64,000 nucleotides of DNA from an uncultured Cohaesibacter sp. Its GTDB lineage: Bacteria; Pseudomonadota; Alphaproteobacteria; Rhizobiales; Cohaesibacteraceae. Where the stretch lies: NCBI RefSeq assembly GCF_963678225.1, contig NZ_OY782763.1, positions 558,001 to 622,000 of the forward strand. Reading direction: 5' to 3'. The notes beneath the pieces are model-generated. The model worked only from the letters and a program-made list of their open reading frames with translations, was not told where the DNA came from and did no database searches. The translations under genes and the position numbers were made by a program. Of this stretch, positions 19,766 to 29,084 are shown in pieces (positions within the stretch are counted from its first letter, which is position 1; every line of letters starts with the position of its first letter).

Positions 19766-19882
19766 ACCTCTAAAATGCGCGATCCCTTTGCAGGCTCTTG
19801 TCAATGGTGGAAACTCCGCAAGGAGAAACACTTGTGGGAGATACCTAAGTAATACCAATAGGCTAGGCGGGACAGGGCGCAC
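19766..19882 (+). ncRNA. Candidate structured small RNA, family not recognised
   Basis: The stretch following the promoter folds by eye into nested stems. An outer helix pairs TGCG and CCCT (19776-19787) with AGGG and CGCA (19874-19881). Inside it CAA and GTG (19802-19809) pair with CAC and TTG (19829-19834), and CTCC/GGAG close a GCAA tetraloop (19814-19825); an outer CTC/GAG extends this arm. It is more GC-rich than the AT-rich DNA before it. It does not carry the SRP RNA GGAAG motif, and I cannot match it to 6S or another family. No clear terminator is seen, so the 3' end is uncertain. Confidence 0.4.
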
Positions 19883-20001
19883 AATTCTAGCGTATAGCTT
19901 CTAGCGCTTCCCCATCAAAAATGGATGGCTTCTTGGCGTTTCAAGCACCACCAGGAAAAGCAATAGAGCAATAATCAAAAAGTAAACTATAATAAGTATA
20001 T

Positions 20002-21387
20002 TTACGAAACCTCTTTGACTTGAGCGACAACGACCCGATTGCGCCCTTCATGCTTGGCCTGATAAAGCGCCTCGTCAGCCCTCTTCATCAGATCATCCTG
20101 AGCATCTTCGCCACGGCAGCTTGAGGCAAGACCGATGGACACAGTCACATCGATCATCTGCCGCCCCTTGTGAATGATAAAAGGCTTCTCCGACACTTTC
20201 TTGCGAATACGCTCAGCGACCACCATGGCTAGAGAATGATCGGTGTCCGGCATGATTACGACAAACTCTTCGCCTCCATAGCGGCAGACCAGATCGATAC
20301 CGCGCGTATTTTTGCGCATTCGGCGGGAGAATTCCTCAAGCACTTCATCGCCAGCGTCATGCCCATGGGTATCATTAACCGATTTGAAGAAATCGATATC
20401 CATCAGCAGAACGGACAAGGGCCGCTCCTTCTCACGAGCCGAAGCGAGAAGAGATTTCATATGACTGGTCATGTAGCGGCGGTTATAGAGTTTGGTCAGC
20501 CCGTCCATGATGGCCATTTCCATCGTATGCTGGATGGAATCCCGAAGCGCATCGGTGTAGCGCTTGCGTAACACTTGCGTACGGAGACGGGCCAATAGCT
20601 CGTTCCGCTCCACGGGATGACAAATATAGTCATTCACGCCAAGTTCAAAAGCACGCATGATCCGCGCTTCATCGCCCTCTTGAGCCAATAGCAGTATTGG
20701 CGTAAGCCGACAGGCCTCAACCGAGCGTAATTGCGCGCACAAACGCAGAGGATCGAATGTGTGCATATCCAGATTGATCATCACACAATCAAATTCCTGA
20801 TCCGTACAGCGCTTGAGAGCAGAAGAATAGTCATTCTCCAGAAACAGATCAAACTGCCCCAACACCTGCTTGCGAATACGTTCCGAACTGGCTCGGGAAT
20901 CGTCGACGAGAAGGATCTGCCCCCCCTCGTGATGCATCAAACGCTTCATGATATCGCTGCTGTCAAAGCCCAACTGTTCGGTGGTATTGGCACGCGAGCG
21001 CAGCTCATCCGTCATCGTTTTGACACGCACGAGATTTTTGACCCGAGCAATGAGCGCTACCTCGTTGACCGGCTTGGTGAGAAAATCGTCCGCTCCCACA
21101 TTCAATCCAGCGACCCGGTCGCTCGCCTGATCTAGCGCCGTCACCATGATCACCGGAATATGCACGGTCTGGGGATTGGATTTAATCCTGCGACAGACCT
21201 CGAACCCATCCATGCCTGGCATCATCACATCCAGCAAAACGATATCGACCATATTGCCGGACAGGATCTCCAATGCCTCGGCGCCGCTATAGGCGCAAAG
21301 GACATCGAAGTATTCCTTGGAAAGGCGAGCATCAAGCAGCTTGACGTTGGCGGGATTATCATCAACGACTAGAACGCGGGCAGACAT
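20002..21387 (-). CDS. pleD: Response regulator / diguanylate cyclase PleD
   Basis: A 461-residue REC-REC-GGDEF protein. The first receiver carries the phosphorylatable Asp53 in LLDVMMPGMDG and KPVNE; the second (~150-275) is degenerate and acts as adaptor in the Caulobacter protein; the GGDEF domain has RYGGEEF with an intact inhibitory site RGID just upstream, so feedback by c-di-GMP is expected. In relatives, phosphorylated PleD dimerises at one pole and raises c-di-GMP to control development and motility. It lies 17 bases after divK in the same direction, the conserved divK-pleD operon. High confidence in identity; developmental role is by analogy. Confidence 0.95.
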   Translation of the reverse strand: MSARVLVVDDNPANVKLLDARLSKEYFDVLCAYSGAEALEILSGNMVDIVLLDVMMPGMDGFEVCRRIKSNPQTVHIPVIMVTALDQASDRVAGLNVGADDFLTKPVNEVALIARVKNLVRVKTMTDELRSRANTTEQLGFDSSDIMKRLMHHEGGQILLVDDSRASSERIRKQVLGQFDLFLENDYSSALKRCTDQEFDCVMINLDMHTFDPLRLCAQLRSVEACRLTPILLLAQEGDEARIMRAFELGVNDYICHPVERNELLARLRTQVLRKRYTDALRDSIQHTMEMAIMDGLTKLYNRRYMTSHMKSLLASAREKERPLSVLLMDIDFFKSVNDTHGHDAGDEVLEEFSRRMRKNTRGIDLVCRYGGEEFVVIMPDTDHSLAMVVAERIRKKVSEKPFIIHKGRQMIDVTVSIGLASSCRGEDAQDDLMKRADEALYQAKHEGRNRVVVAQVKEVS

Positions 21388-21404
21388 TTGCTTTCAACTC
21401 CGGT

Positions 21405-21776
21405 CTAAGCATCACCAGCGTAGGTGCGCACGGTCTCAATAAATTTTGCCACGGAAATAGGTTTGGAAAGATATGCTTCGCATCCGCCTTGGCGAATCCG
21501 CTCCTCATCTCCCTTCATCGCAAATGCGGTGACAGCCACAACGGGTATGGGTCGCAAATCATCGTCTTCCTTGAGCCACTTGGTGACTTCCAGACCGGAG
21601 ACTTCGGGCAACTGTATATCCATCAAGATCAGATCAGGCATATGCTCTCTAGCGAGCTTGAGGGCATCAAGCCCATTGCGGGTGCCCACCGTCTCATACC
21701 CATAGGCTTCCAGCAGGTCGAGAAACAATTTCATGTTGAGTTCATTGTCTTCGACGATGAGAATCTTTTTGGCCAT
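21405..21776 (-). CDS. divK: Single-domain response regulator DivK
   Basis: A 123-residue receiver domain without output domain: acidic pair in [10 protein letters not shown], phospho-acceptor Asp53 in [11 protein letters not shown], the switch Thr in AVTAFAM and the Lys in LSKPIS. In alphaproteobacteria DivK is phosphorylated and dephosphorylated by PleC/DivJ-type kinases and, through DivL and CckA, controls CtrA and asymmetric division. Its position directly before pleD is what separates it from other lone receivers. The DNA upstream is shared with the divergent DUF3572 gene. Confidence 0.94.
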   Translation of the reverse strand: MAKKILIVEDNELNMKLFLDLLEAYGYETVGTRNGLDALKLAREHMPDLILMDIQLPEVSGLEVTKWLKEDDDLRPIPVVAVTAFAMKGDEERIRQGGCEAYLSKPISVAKFIETVRTYAGDA

Positions 21777-21912
21777 AATCCGTCCGCAGCTCGCATGTGA
21801 TGCACAGACCTGACACCCCGATCAATCAGATCTGGGTTTCCGTATCAGATGCGTTATTATTTCAGTTATCGTATATACAGAATAAACCTTTCAAAAGGGC
21901 AAACACCATATC

Positions 21913-22218
21913 ATGCAGAAAAAACAATCTGGCCTCAGCCTCGAGGCAGCGGAGACCGTGGGCATTCAGGCGCTGGGATTTTTGTCGAGCGATTCAGAGC
22001 TGTTAGGGCGCTTTTTGGCCTTGTCCGGACTGGATGCCGGCAGCATTCGGGACGTCGCATCCGAGCCTTCATTCCTGGCCGCCGTGCTCGACTTTCTGCT
22101 TTCTGACGATTCGCTGATATTGGCCTTCGCCAGCAACAGCGCCATCGCACCGGAAGAAGTGGTCACCGCCAAGATGCGCCTTGATCCGATGAGCATGGCA
22201 AACACGGGCGCCCTTTAG
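21913..22218 (+). CDS. DUF3572 family protein
   Basis: A 101-residue soluble helical protein with the family pattern [33 protein letters not shown] and [16 protein letters not shown]3572 is largely limited to alphaproteobacteria and has no established function that I know. It is divergent from divK and 29 bases before dinB, a neighbourhood typical of Hyphomicrobiales. The start at 21913 has only a weak AAGGG upstream, yet the family N-terminus fits. Function remains unknown. Confidence 0.85.
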   Translation: MQKKQSGLSLEAAETVGIQALGFLSSDSELLGRFLALSGLDAGSIRDVASEPSFLAAVLDFLLSDDSLILAFASNSAIAPEEVVTAKMRLDPMSMANTGAL

Positions 22219-22247
22219 CCTCTATCCACTTAATCTTGTTGGCTCAC

Positions 22248-23606
22248 ATGACACAGACCGCACTTTTTCTCTGTCGAGATTGCCTTGAAGAAGGCGAAGG
22301 AACCCCGCGCCGATGCCCTCGTTGCGGCTCCCCCCGTCTTGTGCGTCATTCAGAGCTGCGTCAGCTTTCCATGGCGCATATCGATTGCGATTCTTTCTAT
22401 GCGTCCGTGGAAAAGAGAGACAATCCGGAGATCAGGGACAAACCGGTCATCATCGGCGGCGGCGATCGGGGCGTGGTCGCCACCGCCTGCTACATAGCAC
22501 GCATACGTGGTGTCAAATCCGCCATGCCGATGTTCAAGGCCAGAAAGCTTTGCCCTGAGGCGGTCATCATTCGGCCAAACATGAAGAAATACAGCGCTGT
22601 AGGCAAGGAAGTTCGCGCAGCGATGCAGGCCCTCACGCCTCTTGTGGAACCCTTGTCCATCGACGAAGCCTTTCTGGATCTCTCAGGCACAGACCGATTG
22701 CATCATGCCTATCCGGCCATGACGTTGGCCCGCTTTGCCAAGGAGATTGAAACCGGCATAGGCATAACGGTGTCCGTTGGTCTCAGCCACAACAAATTCC
22801 TTGCCAAGATCGCATCAGATCTGGAGAAGCCACGCGGCTTTTCCATCATTGGCAAAGCGGAAACAAAAGAGTTCCTCAAGGACAAGCCGGTCTCCATGAT
22901 CTGGGGTGTCGGCAAGGTTTCCCAGCGCAATCTCGCTCAGGATGGCTACCACACCATCGGTCAGTTGCAGACAGCAGATGCCAGCAAATTGGCAAAGCGC
23001 TATGGCGCGCTCGGCTTGCGCCTTGCCAAGCTTTCTCATGGCGAAGACACCCGCACGGTCAATCCTGACTCTGAAACCAAGAGCATCAGCGCCGAAACGA
23101 CCTTCAGCAAAGACCTCGCAAGCGCAGACGACCTTCTGCCCATCCTAAGACGCCTGAGTGAAGACACCTCCACCCGTGCCAAGAAGGGAGATCTAGCGGG
23201 CCGCACCGTTACCCTGAAGCTCAAGGACAATCATTTCAAAAGCATCACCCGCAGCCGTTCCCTTTCTGACCCAACCCAGCTGACCGACAAGATTTTCAGC
23301 ATCGGAAAAGACTTGTTGCTCAAGGAGCTTGCCAGCCGCAAAAGCGCTTATCGCCTTCTGGGAATCGGCATCAGCGAGCTGCACTCAAGCGAATTTGCAG
23401 ATCCGCCCGATCTGGTCGACACCCAAGCCAGCAAACGCGCCAGCGCCGAGAAAGCCATGGATCTGCTCAGCACCAAATTCGGAGGCAAGATGGTGGAACT
23501 GGGCCTGACGCTGAAGGGAAAACTCACGGAAGAGAAGAGCGGCGGAGCCCGCAAGAGCGCCATCCATTCGGCCCAGAAGCCCGATAAAGACAGTGGCTTG
23601 GACTAG
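22248..23606 (+). CDS. dinB: DNA polymerase IV with N-terminal zinc ribbon
   Basis: Y-family translesion polymerase, 452 residues. Palm residues are seen in [14 protein letters not shown] and [12 protein letters not shown], followed by [19 protein letters not shown], the helix-hairpin [12 protein letters not shown] and a little-finger domain (~270-385). Before the usual start there are ~45 extra residues with Cys9, Cys12, Cys23 and Cys26 in a CxxC...CxxC zinc-ribbon layout, found in a subset of alphaproteobacterial DinB proteins. The ATG at 22248 is used; an in-frame TTG at 22236 is possible. No LexA box is obvious upstream, and the gene probably reads on from the DUF3572 gene. Confidence 0.94.
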   Translation: MTQTALFLCRDCLEEGEGTPRRCPRCGSPRLVRHSELRQLSMAHIDCDSFYASVEKRDNPEIRDKPVIIGGGDRGVVATACYIARIRGVKSAMPMFKARKLCPEAVIIRPNMKKYSAVGKEVRAAMQALTPLVEPLSIDEAFLDLSGTDRLHHAYPAMTLARFAKEIETGIGITVSVGLSHNKFLAKIASDLEKPRGFSIIGKAETKEFLKDKPVSMIWGVGKVSQRNLAQDGYHTIGQLQTADASKLAKRYGALGLRLAKLSHGEDTRTVNPDSETKSISAETTFSKDLASADDLLPILRRLSEDTSTRAKKGDLAGRTVTLKLKDNHFKSITRSRSLSDPTQLTDKIFSIGKDLLLKELASRKSAYRLLGIGISELHSSEFADPPDLVDTQASKRASAEKAMDLLSTKFGGKMVELGLTLKGKLTEEKSGGARKSAIHSAQKPDKDSGLD

Positions 23607-23822
23607 AAGCGCGCAATTTCCGCTTGGGTTCCCCTCACCACCATAAGAGAACGGTTTTAAAAATAGTCTGGAGAATGCGTGAAAATGCGTGTGCCAGACA
23701 AGCTTTTGCTTCCATTGCAGGCTTGCCTCCCCTAAATGTTGAACACCCTCTCGGCGACAGGCAGCCAGACTGTCATCAGCGCCGGAGACCAGAACAAAAC
23801 AGACCTTTCTATGGAGTTTATA

Positions 23823-24290
23823 ATGTCAGGTGCAATCGAAGCCAAACTTGCAGAACTCGGAATCACCCTTCCGGAAGCAGCGGCCCCTGCAGCAAACTAT
23901 GTTCCTTATGTTAAAAGCGGCAACCAGCTTTTCATTTCCGGCCAGATCCCGCAGACCGCTGCTGGCGAAAAAGTCATCGGCAAGCTGGGTGACACCATGG
24001 AAACCGAAGCCGGCCAGGAAGCTGCCAAGCTTTGCGCCATCAGCCTGATTGCCCAGATGAAAGCCGCAACCGGCGATCTGGACAAGGTGGCCCGCGTGGT
24101 CAAGCTTGTTGGCTTTGTCAACTCCACCCTCGAATTCGGCGATCAGCCTGCCGTCATCAACGGCGCATCCAACTTCATGGTTGATGTCTTTGGTGACAAG
24201 GGCCGCCATGCCCGTTCAGCCGTTTCCGCAGCCTCCCTTCCGTTCGGTGTTGCCGTTGAAGTGGAAGCCATTGTCGAGCTGGAAGACTAA
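23823..24290 (+). CDS. RidA family protein (longer subgroup)
   Basis: A 155-residue member of the RidA/YjgF family; the archetype deaminates reactive enamine/imine intermediates formed by PLP enzymes. The core shows LFISGQIPQT, the AAKLCAISLIAQMKAATGDLD helix and a C-terminal PFGVAVEVEAIVELE. The start at 23823 has GGAG 8 bases upstream. The protein is longer than archetypal RidA (~130) and in its C-terminus has PFGVAVEVE where RidA has an Arg that binds the substrate carboxylate (RxxVEV), so a different activity is possible. A strong terminator follows. Confidence 0.85.
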   Translation: MSGAIEAKLAELGITLPEAAAPAANYVPYVKSGNQLFISGQIPQTAAGEKVIGKLGDTMETEAGQEAAKLCAISLIAQMKAATGDLDKVARVVKLVGFVNSTLEFGDQPAVINGASNFMVDVFGDKGRHARSAVSAASLPFGVAVEVEAIVELED

Positions 24291-24310
24291 TTTCTCGGGC
24301 TCATGCCCTC

Positions 24311-24344
24311 AGCGATGGCGGATAAGTCTGTCATCGCTTTTTTT
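24311..24344 (+). terminator. Intrinsic terminator after the RidA gene
   Basis: AGCGATG and CATCGCT form a perfect 7-bp stem followed by seven T, 20 bases after the stop codon. Confidence 0.85.
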
Positions 24345-24465
24345 AAACCCACATCAGACGTCATTTTTTCGATAAATATTTTTTAGCCCCTCGCCTTTTG
24401 AGGGTTACAATCTCGGTATAGTCTCTTAAATCTTAGTGATAGTTTGATTATTTTGAGAGAGGCCC

Positions 24466-25656
24466 ATGGCTGAGACTATGTCTGACACATCCGATTACCA
24501 GCTCCATGTTGTTCATTCCATGCGAGAGATCGGAGAGGCGGCGTGGACAGCCTGTCTTGAGGACACACTTAGTCCCAGAAAATTAAACCCCTTCCTTTCC
24601 TTCGCCTTTCTGGATGCGCTGGAGCGCGCAGGCTGCGCCTGTGAGGAAACCGGCTGGATGCCACATCATCTGGTCCTCAGGGATGGGGAAGGCTCTGTGT
24701 TGGCTGCCCTGCCCCTTTATCTCAAATCTCACAGTCAGGGCGAATATGTCTTCGACCATGGCTGGGCTGACGCGCTGGAGCGCGCAGGCGGGCAATATTA
24801 TCCCAAGCTGCAAAGCGCCATTCCCTTTACGCCCGTCAACGCCCCCAAGGTGCTGGCCCGCAAGGGCGTCAACGAAGCTGTTGCCGCCGCCGCCATGGCC
24901 AGCGGCATGAAGCAGCTCTGCGAGCGCTATCCCATTTCCTCGGCCCATCTGACCTTTCTGCCGGAAACACAGAAAGACGAATTCGAGGCACAAGGTTTTC
25001 TCGTCCGTCGTGACCAGCAGTTCCACTGGATCAATGAAGATTACGAGAGCTTTGACGATTTCCTCGCCCAACTCTCCTCGCGCAAACGCAAAAATATCCG
25101 CAAGGAACGCAAGACCGCCCATAGCCACGGCCTCACCATTAGCCCAAAGCACGGCGACGCCATAAGTGAAGCAGACTGGGACGCCTTTTTCGACTTTTAC
25201 ATGGACACCGGTTCGCGCAAATGGGGCCGCCCTTATCTCAACCGGGAATTCTTCTCCATGATCGCTGAGACCATGGCCGACAAGATCCTGCTGGTTCTGG
25301 CCTATGACGGCGATGTGGCAGTGGCGGGTGCGCTCAACTTCATTGGCGGCGATACGCTTTATGGCCGCTACTGGGGCACAATAGGCGACTATCCCTGCCT
25401 GCATTTCGAGCTTTGCTATCATCAGGCTATCGAATGGGCCATCGCACATAATCTCATGTGCGTGGAAGCAGGCGCTCAGGGCGAACACAAGATCGCCCGA
25501 GGCTATGTCCCCCAGACCACATGGTCGGCCCACTGGATAGACCATCCCGCCTTCCGGGAAGCCATCGAAGACTATTTGAACAGGGAGCGCCGCGCGGCCG
25601 AGGCCGAGCAGGAGTTCCTCACAACACTGACCCCTTTCAAGAAAGGGGACGGATAG
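24466..25656 (+). CDS. GNAT-like peptidoglycan-biosynthesis/recognition family protein (COG3146 / DUF482)
   Basis: A 396-residue protein of the family annotated as GNAT N-acetyltransferase, peptidogalycan biosynthesis. Family features are the N-terminal NPFLSFAFLDALE, the LVLRDGEGSVLAALPLYLK segment, FDHGWADALERAG, FTPVNAPKVL, the SSRKRKNIRKERK basic motif and the C-terminal GAQGEHKIARGY. A GAGAGAGG ribosome-binding site precedes the ATG at 24466; an ATG at 24478 is an alternative. It is followed by a HIT-family gene after 62 bases. The enzyme activity of this family has not been settled to my knowledge. Confidence 0.82.
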   Translation: MAETMSDTSDYQLHVVHSMREIGEAAWTACLEDTLSPRKLNPFLSFAFLDALERAGCACEETGWMPHHLVLRDGEGSVLAALPLYLKSHSQGEYVFDHGWADALERAGGQYYPKLQSAIPFTPVNAPKVLARKGVNEAVAAAAMASGMKQLCERYPISSAHLTFLPETQKDEFEAQGFLVRRDQQFHWINEDYESFDDFLAQLSSRKRKNIRKERKTAHSHGLTISPKHGDAISEADWDAFFDFYMDTGSRKWGRPYLNREFFSMIAETMADKILLVLAYDGDVAVAGALNFIGGDTLYGRYWGTIGDYPCLHFELCYHQAIEWAIAHNLMCVEAGAQGEHKIARGYVPQTTWSAHWIDHPAFREAIEDYLNRERRAAEAEQEFLTTLTPFKKGDG

Positions 25657-25718
25657 CTTTCGCGCTTCAGCGCTGCTAGTCTCCACCAACACTTTTAACC
25701 AATCAATGGATTCGACTC

Positions 25719-26153
25719 ATGAGCACGCCAGCCTATGACAATGACAATATTTTTGCGAAAATCCTGCGTGGCGAAATTCCAAGCCACAAAATCTACGAAG
25801 ACGAGCTGACCATCGCATTTCTCGATGTCATGCCCAAGTCTGACGGTCACGCGCTGGTGCTTCCGAAAAATCCGTCACGCAATATTTTCGACACCGCAGA
25901 AAGCGACCTCAATGCCGTGATCGCCACCACGCAGAAAATCGCCAATGCAGCGATGGCCGCCTTTGGTGCCGATGGTGTTACCGTGCAGCAAAATAACGAA
26001 GGCGCTGGTGGGCAGCTGGTGTTCCATCTGCATTTCCATGTGGTCCCACGCTATGAAGGCGTTGAATTGCGCCCGCAGACCGGTGAGATGGCAGACAATG
26101 ACATCCTCGCAGGCCATGCAGACAAATACCGCAAGGCACTGGAAAGTCTCTGA
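25719..26153 (+). CDS. HIT-family (histidine triad) hydrolase
   Basis: A 144-residue nucleotide-binding hydrolase, HinT-like. The triad is present as HLHFHVVPR, preceded by the family motif NEGAGGQLVFH. The N-terminal IFAKILRGEIPSHKIYED and the AFLDVMPKSDGHALVLPK stretch match the branch that hydrolyses purine nucleoside phosphoramidates. It ends at a strong stem-loop shared with the convergent azlD end. Substrate in the cell is not known. Confidence 0.9.
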   Translation: MSTPAYDNDNIFAKILRGEIPSHKIYEDELTIAFLDVMPKSDGHALVLPKNPSRNIFDTAESDLNAVIATTQKIANAAMAAFGADGVTVQQNNEGAGGQLVFHLHFHVVPRYEGVELRPQTGEMADNDILAGHADKYRKALESL

Positions 26154-26183
26154 TCGAAACCAGACGATTTCAGAAGATTTTAT

Positions 26184-26206
26184 AGGGGCGCACCAGCGCC
26201 CCTTTT
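26184..26206 (+). terminator. Intrinsic terminator between convergent HIT and azlD genes
   Basis: AGGGGCGC-acca-GCGCCCCT followed by T3, starting 31 bases after the HIT stop and touching the azlD stop codon. Confidence 0.75.
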
Positions 26207-26573
26207 ACGTCATGGGAACACCGAACAGAAACGTTAGACCAACCAGCGCCGCCGAGCCCAGAAGCACACCGACAAACAGATTGCGCATCAGTCCGAAATA
26301 GAAGACCACGGCAACCGCCACGGCAACAAGCCGCATCCATACGGGAATAAAGGTCAAGGCACCGGTCGGGAACAGAATGAGTCGCGTGATGACCCCGGCC
26401 ACCAGAGCATTGGCGATCGCGCGGGCCAGCAAGATCCATTCACTGTCGTCTCTCAATCGCCCGGCAAAGCCCACTCCCAGCCATCGCCACATATTCGTGG
26501 GCAACGACGCCCCGAGCAAGACAAACAGATAAGGCCACCAGGACGCATCAAAACTGTCAAACAGGATCGTCAT
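26205..26573 (-). CDS. azlD: Branched-chain amino acid exporter small subunit, AzlD family
   Basis: A 122-residue integral membrane protein with about four hydrophobic helices and the AzlD-family pattern WPYLFVLLGASLPTNMWR and WILLARAIANALVAGVI. AzlD works with AzlC as a two-part exporter of branched-chain amino acids or analogues. Its ATG overlaps the azlC stop (ATGA), so the two are made together. The substrate is inferred from the family only. Confidence 0.82.
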   Translation of the reverse strand: MTILFDSFDASWWPYLFVLLGASLPTNMWRWLGVGFAGRLRDDSEWILLARAIANALVAGVITRLILFPTGALTFIPVWMRLVAVAVAVVFYFGLMRNLFVGVLLGSAALVGLTFLFGVPMT

Positions 26574-27328
26574 GCGTGTTTCCTCCTGTAATAGCCAACC
26601 CCATAGGCACCAAGGCCACCAACGAGCCCTGTCAGCACGAGCCCCATTTCAGGCACCACCAAAGCGAATAGAGGCCCAAGGATGAAACCGAAGACCAGCG
26701 CCAGCTTGTCCGAAAGCAACCGTGCCGCACTTGGCAAGGTGAGGATGAAATAAAGCGGCGTCATCAAAAACAGAGCCGCAGCAATTTCCGGGGGCACAGC
26801 CCCTGCAACCCCATGCCCAAGCGCCACGATACCAGCGCTGAGTACGGCAAGAGACACAGCAAAGCCGCCAAAGAAGGGCGCCCGCGCATAAGGGGGCAGC
26901 GAGGGCAACTCCTTCATGCCGAAAACCCAGGAGGTGATCGCGGTGAAATGAGCCAGCAGCACCAGCTTCCATGTTGCGGTGCCCTCACCTCGTATTTCCG
27001 GCAATATGGAGACCACCATCGGCATCATGCGCACGGATGCCAGCGCGACAGCCACAAAGATGGCCAGCAGGCTTGATCCCGACATGATGCCTCCGATCAG
27101 GATGACATTGCTGGGAATGGCCCATGTGACGATGGTCATAAACATGGACAGATAGACATCCACGCCACTTTCATAGGTGAAGCTGCCAAAACCTAGATAG
27201 GAAAAATAGAGTACGATGGCAGGCGTGGAAAGCAGATTGCGCATACCACGCCGACACCAGTACCAACCGGACTGGCGCTCATCGGGAGCAACCGCAAGCG
27301 GTGCATCAGGCAATTTATTTGATAACAT
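26570..27328 (-). CDS. azlC: Branched-chain amino acid exporter large subunit, AzlC family
   Basis: An integral membrane protein with five to seven helices; STPAIVLYFSYLGFGSF, the TWAIPSNVILIGGI segment and VALASVRMMPMVVSILPEIR are AzlC hallmarks. I prefer the ATG at 27328 (252 residues, AAGG 5 bases upstream); the frame also has an ATG at 27379 that would add 17 residues and lacks a ribosome-binding site. Coupled with azlD by a 4-base overlap. Together they should export valine/leucine-type amino acids, though specificity varies in the family. Confidence 0.82.
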   Translation of the reverse strand: MLSNKLPDAPLAVAPDERQSGWYWCRRGMRNLLSTPAIVLYFSYLGFGSFTYESGVDVYLSMFMTIVTWAIPSNVILIGGIMSGSSLLAIFVAVALASVRMMPMVVSILPEIRGEGTATWKLVLLAHFTAITSWVFGMKELPSLPPYARAPFFGGFAVSLAVLSAGIVALGHGVAGAVPPEIAAALFLMTPLYFILTLPSAARLLSDKLALVFGFILGPLFALVVPEMGLVLTGLVGGLGAYGVGYYRRKHA

Positions 27329-27455
27329 TCGAACCTTGGAGGAAGGAGACAGGAGGAGCTGCAACTCTTGCACACTCATTTACGCCATTCAAGCAACCAA
27401 GCAACCAAGCAAGGCAAGCCTATTGAATTGCGAGATAGTCTTACAATAAAGCATC

Positions 27456-28877
27456 CTACCAGCGCCAGAAGGCTGGCATCAGAATGGTGAGTGCGGAAAG
27501 GATCTCTAGCCGCCCCAAAATCATCTCGATGCTCAACAGCCATTTGGCAATATCCGGCAGGCTGCTGAAATTGCCCGCAGGCCCGATAATATCGCCCAGT
27601 CCGGGGCCGACATTGGCCAGCGCCGTAGCTGACGCACTCATCGCGGTCACGAAGTCGAGGCCACACAATTGCAGCACAATGGCAAACACCATGAAGGTGA
27701 CGAAGAACAGGAATATGAAGCTCAGCGTCGAGGCGGCCATTTCATCGTCCACCACCTGCGTTCCATAGCGCATCGGCACAATTCGGTTAGGGTGGATCAG
27801 CTTGGCCACGGCATTCTTGATGATCAGCCAGGCAATGACAAAACGGAACTGCTTGATGCCGCCCGCCGTCGAGCCCGAGCAGGCACCAAAGAAGGTGAGA
27901 ATGAGGAAGATGACGACAAACAGTGCGCCCCACTCCTGATAGTCACCCGCTCCATAGCCCGTGGTTGTCACAATGGAGATGACATCAAACAGCGAGATGG
28001 CGAAATCTTCGATAACCGGACCGGGGGAGAGCCATTGCTTGGCAAAGAAAATGCCGATCGCCGCAATCAGAACACCCTTGAGATAAAGCCCGATCTGCGG
28101 ATCCCGCCCCCTATCCGCCGAGAAGAAGCGGATCATATAAAGAAAGGGCAAGCCGCCAAAAAACATGAACAGCGATCCGGCAAAATAGATCCCGACACTA
28201 TCAAAATGCGCCATGGAGCCATCCGAGGTTGAGTACCCACCCGTCGACAGCGTCGTCATGGCGTGGTTGACCGCCTCAAAGAAAGTCATGCCTAAGGCAA
28301 AATAAGCAAAGGCACATGAAGCCGTCAGGAACATGTAGACAAAGGCAATCTTGACCGCGAATTCGCGAATACGCGGATAGGGATTGTCGCTCTGCTCGGA
28401 AGATTCAAGGAAAAACAGTTTTTGCCCACCCGAACCGAGCATCGGCAGAATGGTGATGCCGATGGCGACGATGCCCAAACCACCGAGCCACTGCATCAGA
28501 GATCGCCAGAAGAGCAGCCCCGGCGCCATGGTATCAAGGCCGCTGAGCACGGTGGAGCCCGTTGTAGTAAAGCCGGAAGCGGATTCGAAATAGGCATCGG
28601 CATAGCTGATGCCAAGCGAGGAGAAATAAAGCGGTAACGCCGCAAAAGCACTGAGCACGAACCAGCTACCATTCACAAACAGAATGGAGCTGCGAATGGA
28701 CCACTCCCCCTCCTGCCCACGCATGGCCAGAAAGAGCGCCACGCCAAATCCGATGGATATGGAGCCTCCGCCAAGAAAGGCGTGCCAGTCTGTGCTTTGG
28801 TATGCCAGATCGATAAGCGCGGGAAAAAACATCATCCCGCCCAATGCGGCAATCAATATCCCGAGTGCTGAAAGCAC
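27456..28877 (-). CDS. trkH: Trk/Ktr-type potassium uptake protein TrkH
   Basis: A 473-residue membrane protein of the SKT superfamily with four pore repeats whose selectivity loops are visible: SGFTTTGST, LSTGGYST, VTTTGYGAGD and ALANVGPGLG. The full set of Gly residues suggests a functional K+ pore. The start is GTG at 28877 with GAGGTG 7 bases upstream. TrkH needs the cytoplasmic regulator TrkA, which is not seen nearby. It stands alone between azlC and an NTF2-like gene, with a 75-base gap to azlC. Confidence 0.92.
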   Translation of the reverse strand: MLSALGILIAALGGMMFFPALIDLAYQSTDWHAFLGGGSISIGFGVALFLAMRGQEGEWSIRSSILFVNGSWFVLSAFAALPLYFSSLGISYADAYFESASGFTTTGSTVLSGLDTMAPGLLFWRSLMQWLGGLGIVAIGITILPMLGSGGQKLFFLESSEQSDNPYPRIREFAVKIAFVYMFLTASCAFAYFALGMTFFEAVNHAMTTLSTGGYSTSDGSMAHFDSVGIYFAGSLFMFFGGLPFLYMIRFFSADRGRDPQIGLYLKGVLIAAIGIFFAKQWLSPGPVIEDFAISLFDVISIVTTTGYGAGDYQEWGALFVVIFLILTFFGACSGSTAGGIKQFRFVIAWLIIKNAVAKLIHPNRIVPMRYGTQVVDDEMAASTLSFIFLFFVTFMVFAIVLQLCGLDFVTAMSASATALANVGPGLGDIIGPAGNFSSLPDIAKWLLSIEMILGRLEILSALTILMPAFWRW

Positions 28878-29084
28878 GGGGTCACCTCTTTATTGCGGAC
28901 TCATCTGGACTGTTTATCCACCAAACGAACTCCGGGTCAAGCATAAGCATCGTGATTGCCGACCAAGACTATATAGCTTGCGGGCACAATGGAGCAGAGT
29001 TTACTCCGCATCGCTTCTCTTGCAAAGTGTTTGATAGACTTCACTCTTCTCAGATTCATTCCATAGAGGAGCATCTGCCCGGGC

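Noticed and set aside
19776-19881. SRP (4.5S) RNA or 6S RNA
   Set aside because: The SRP apical GGAAG...AGCAG motif is missing, and the length and single-arm shape do not match 6S RNA; kept only as an unassigned candidate.
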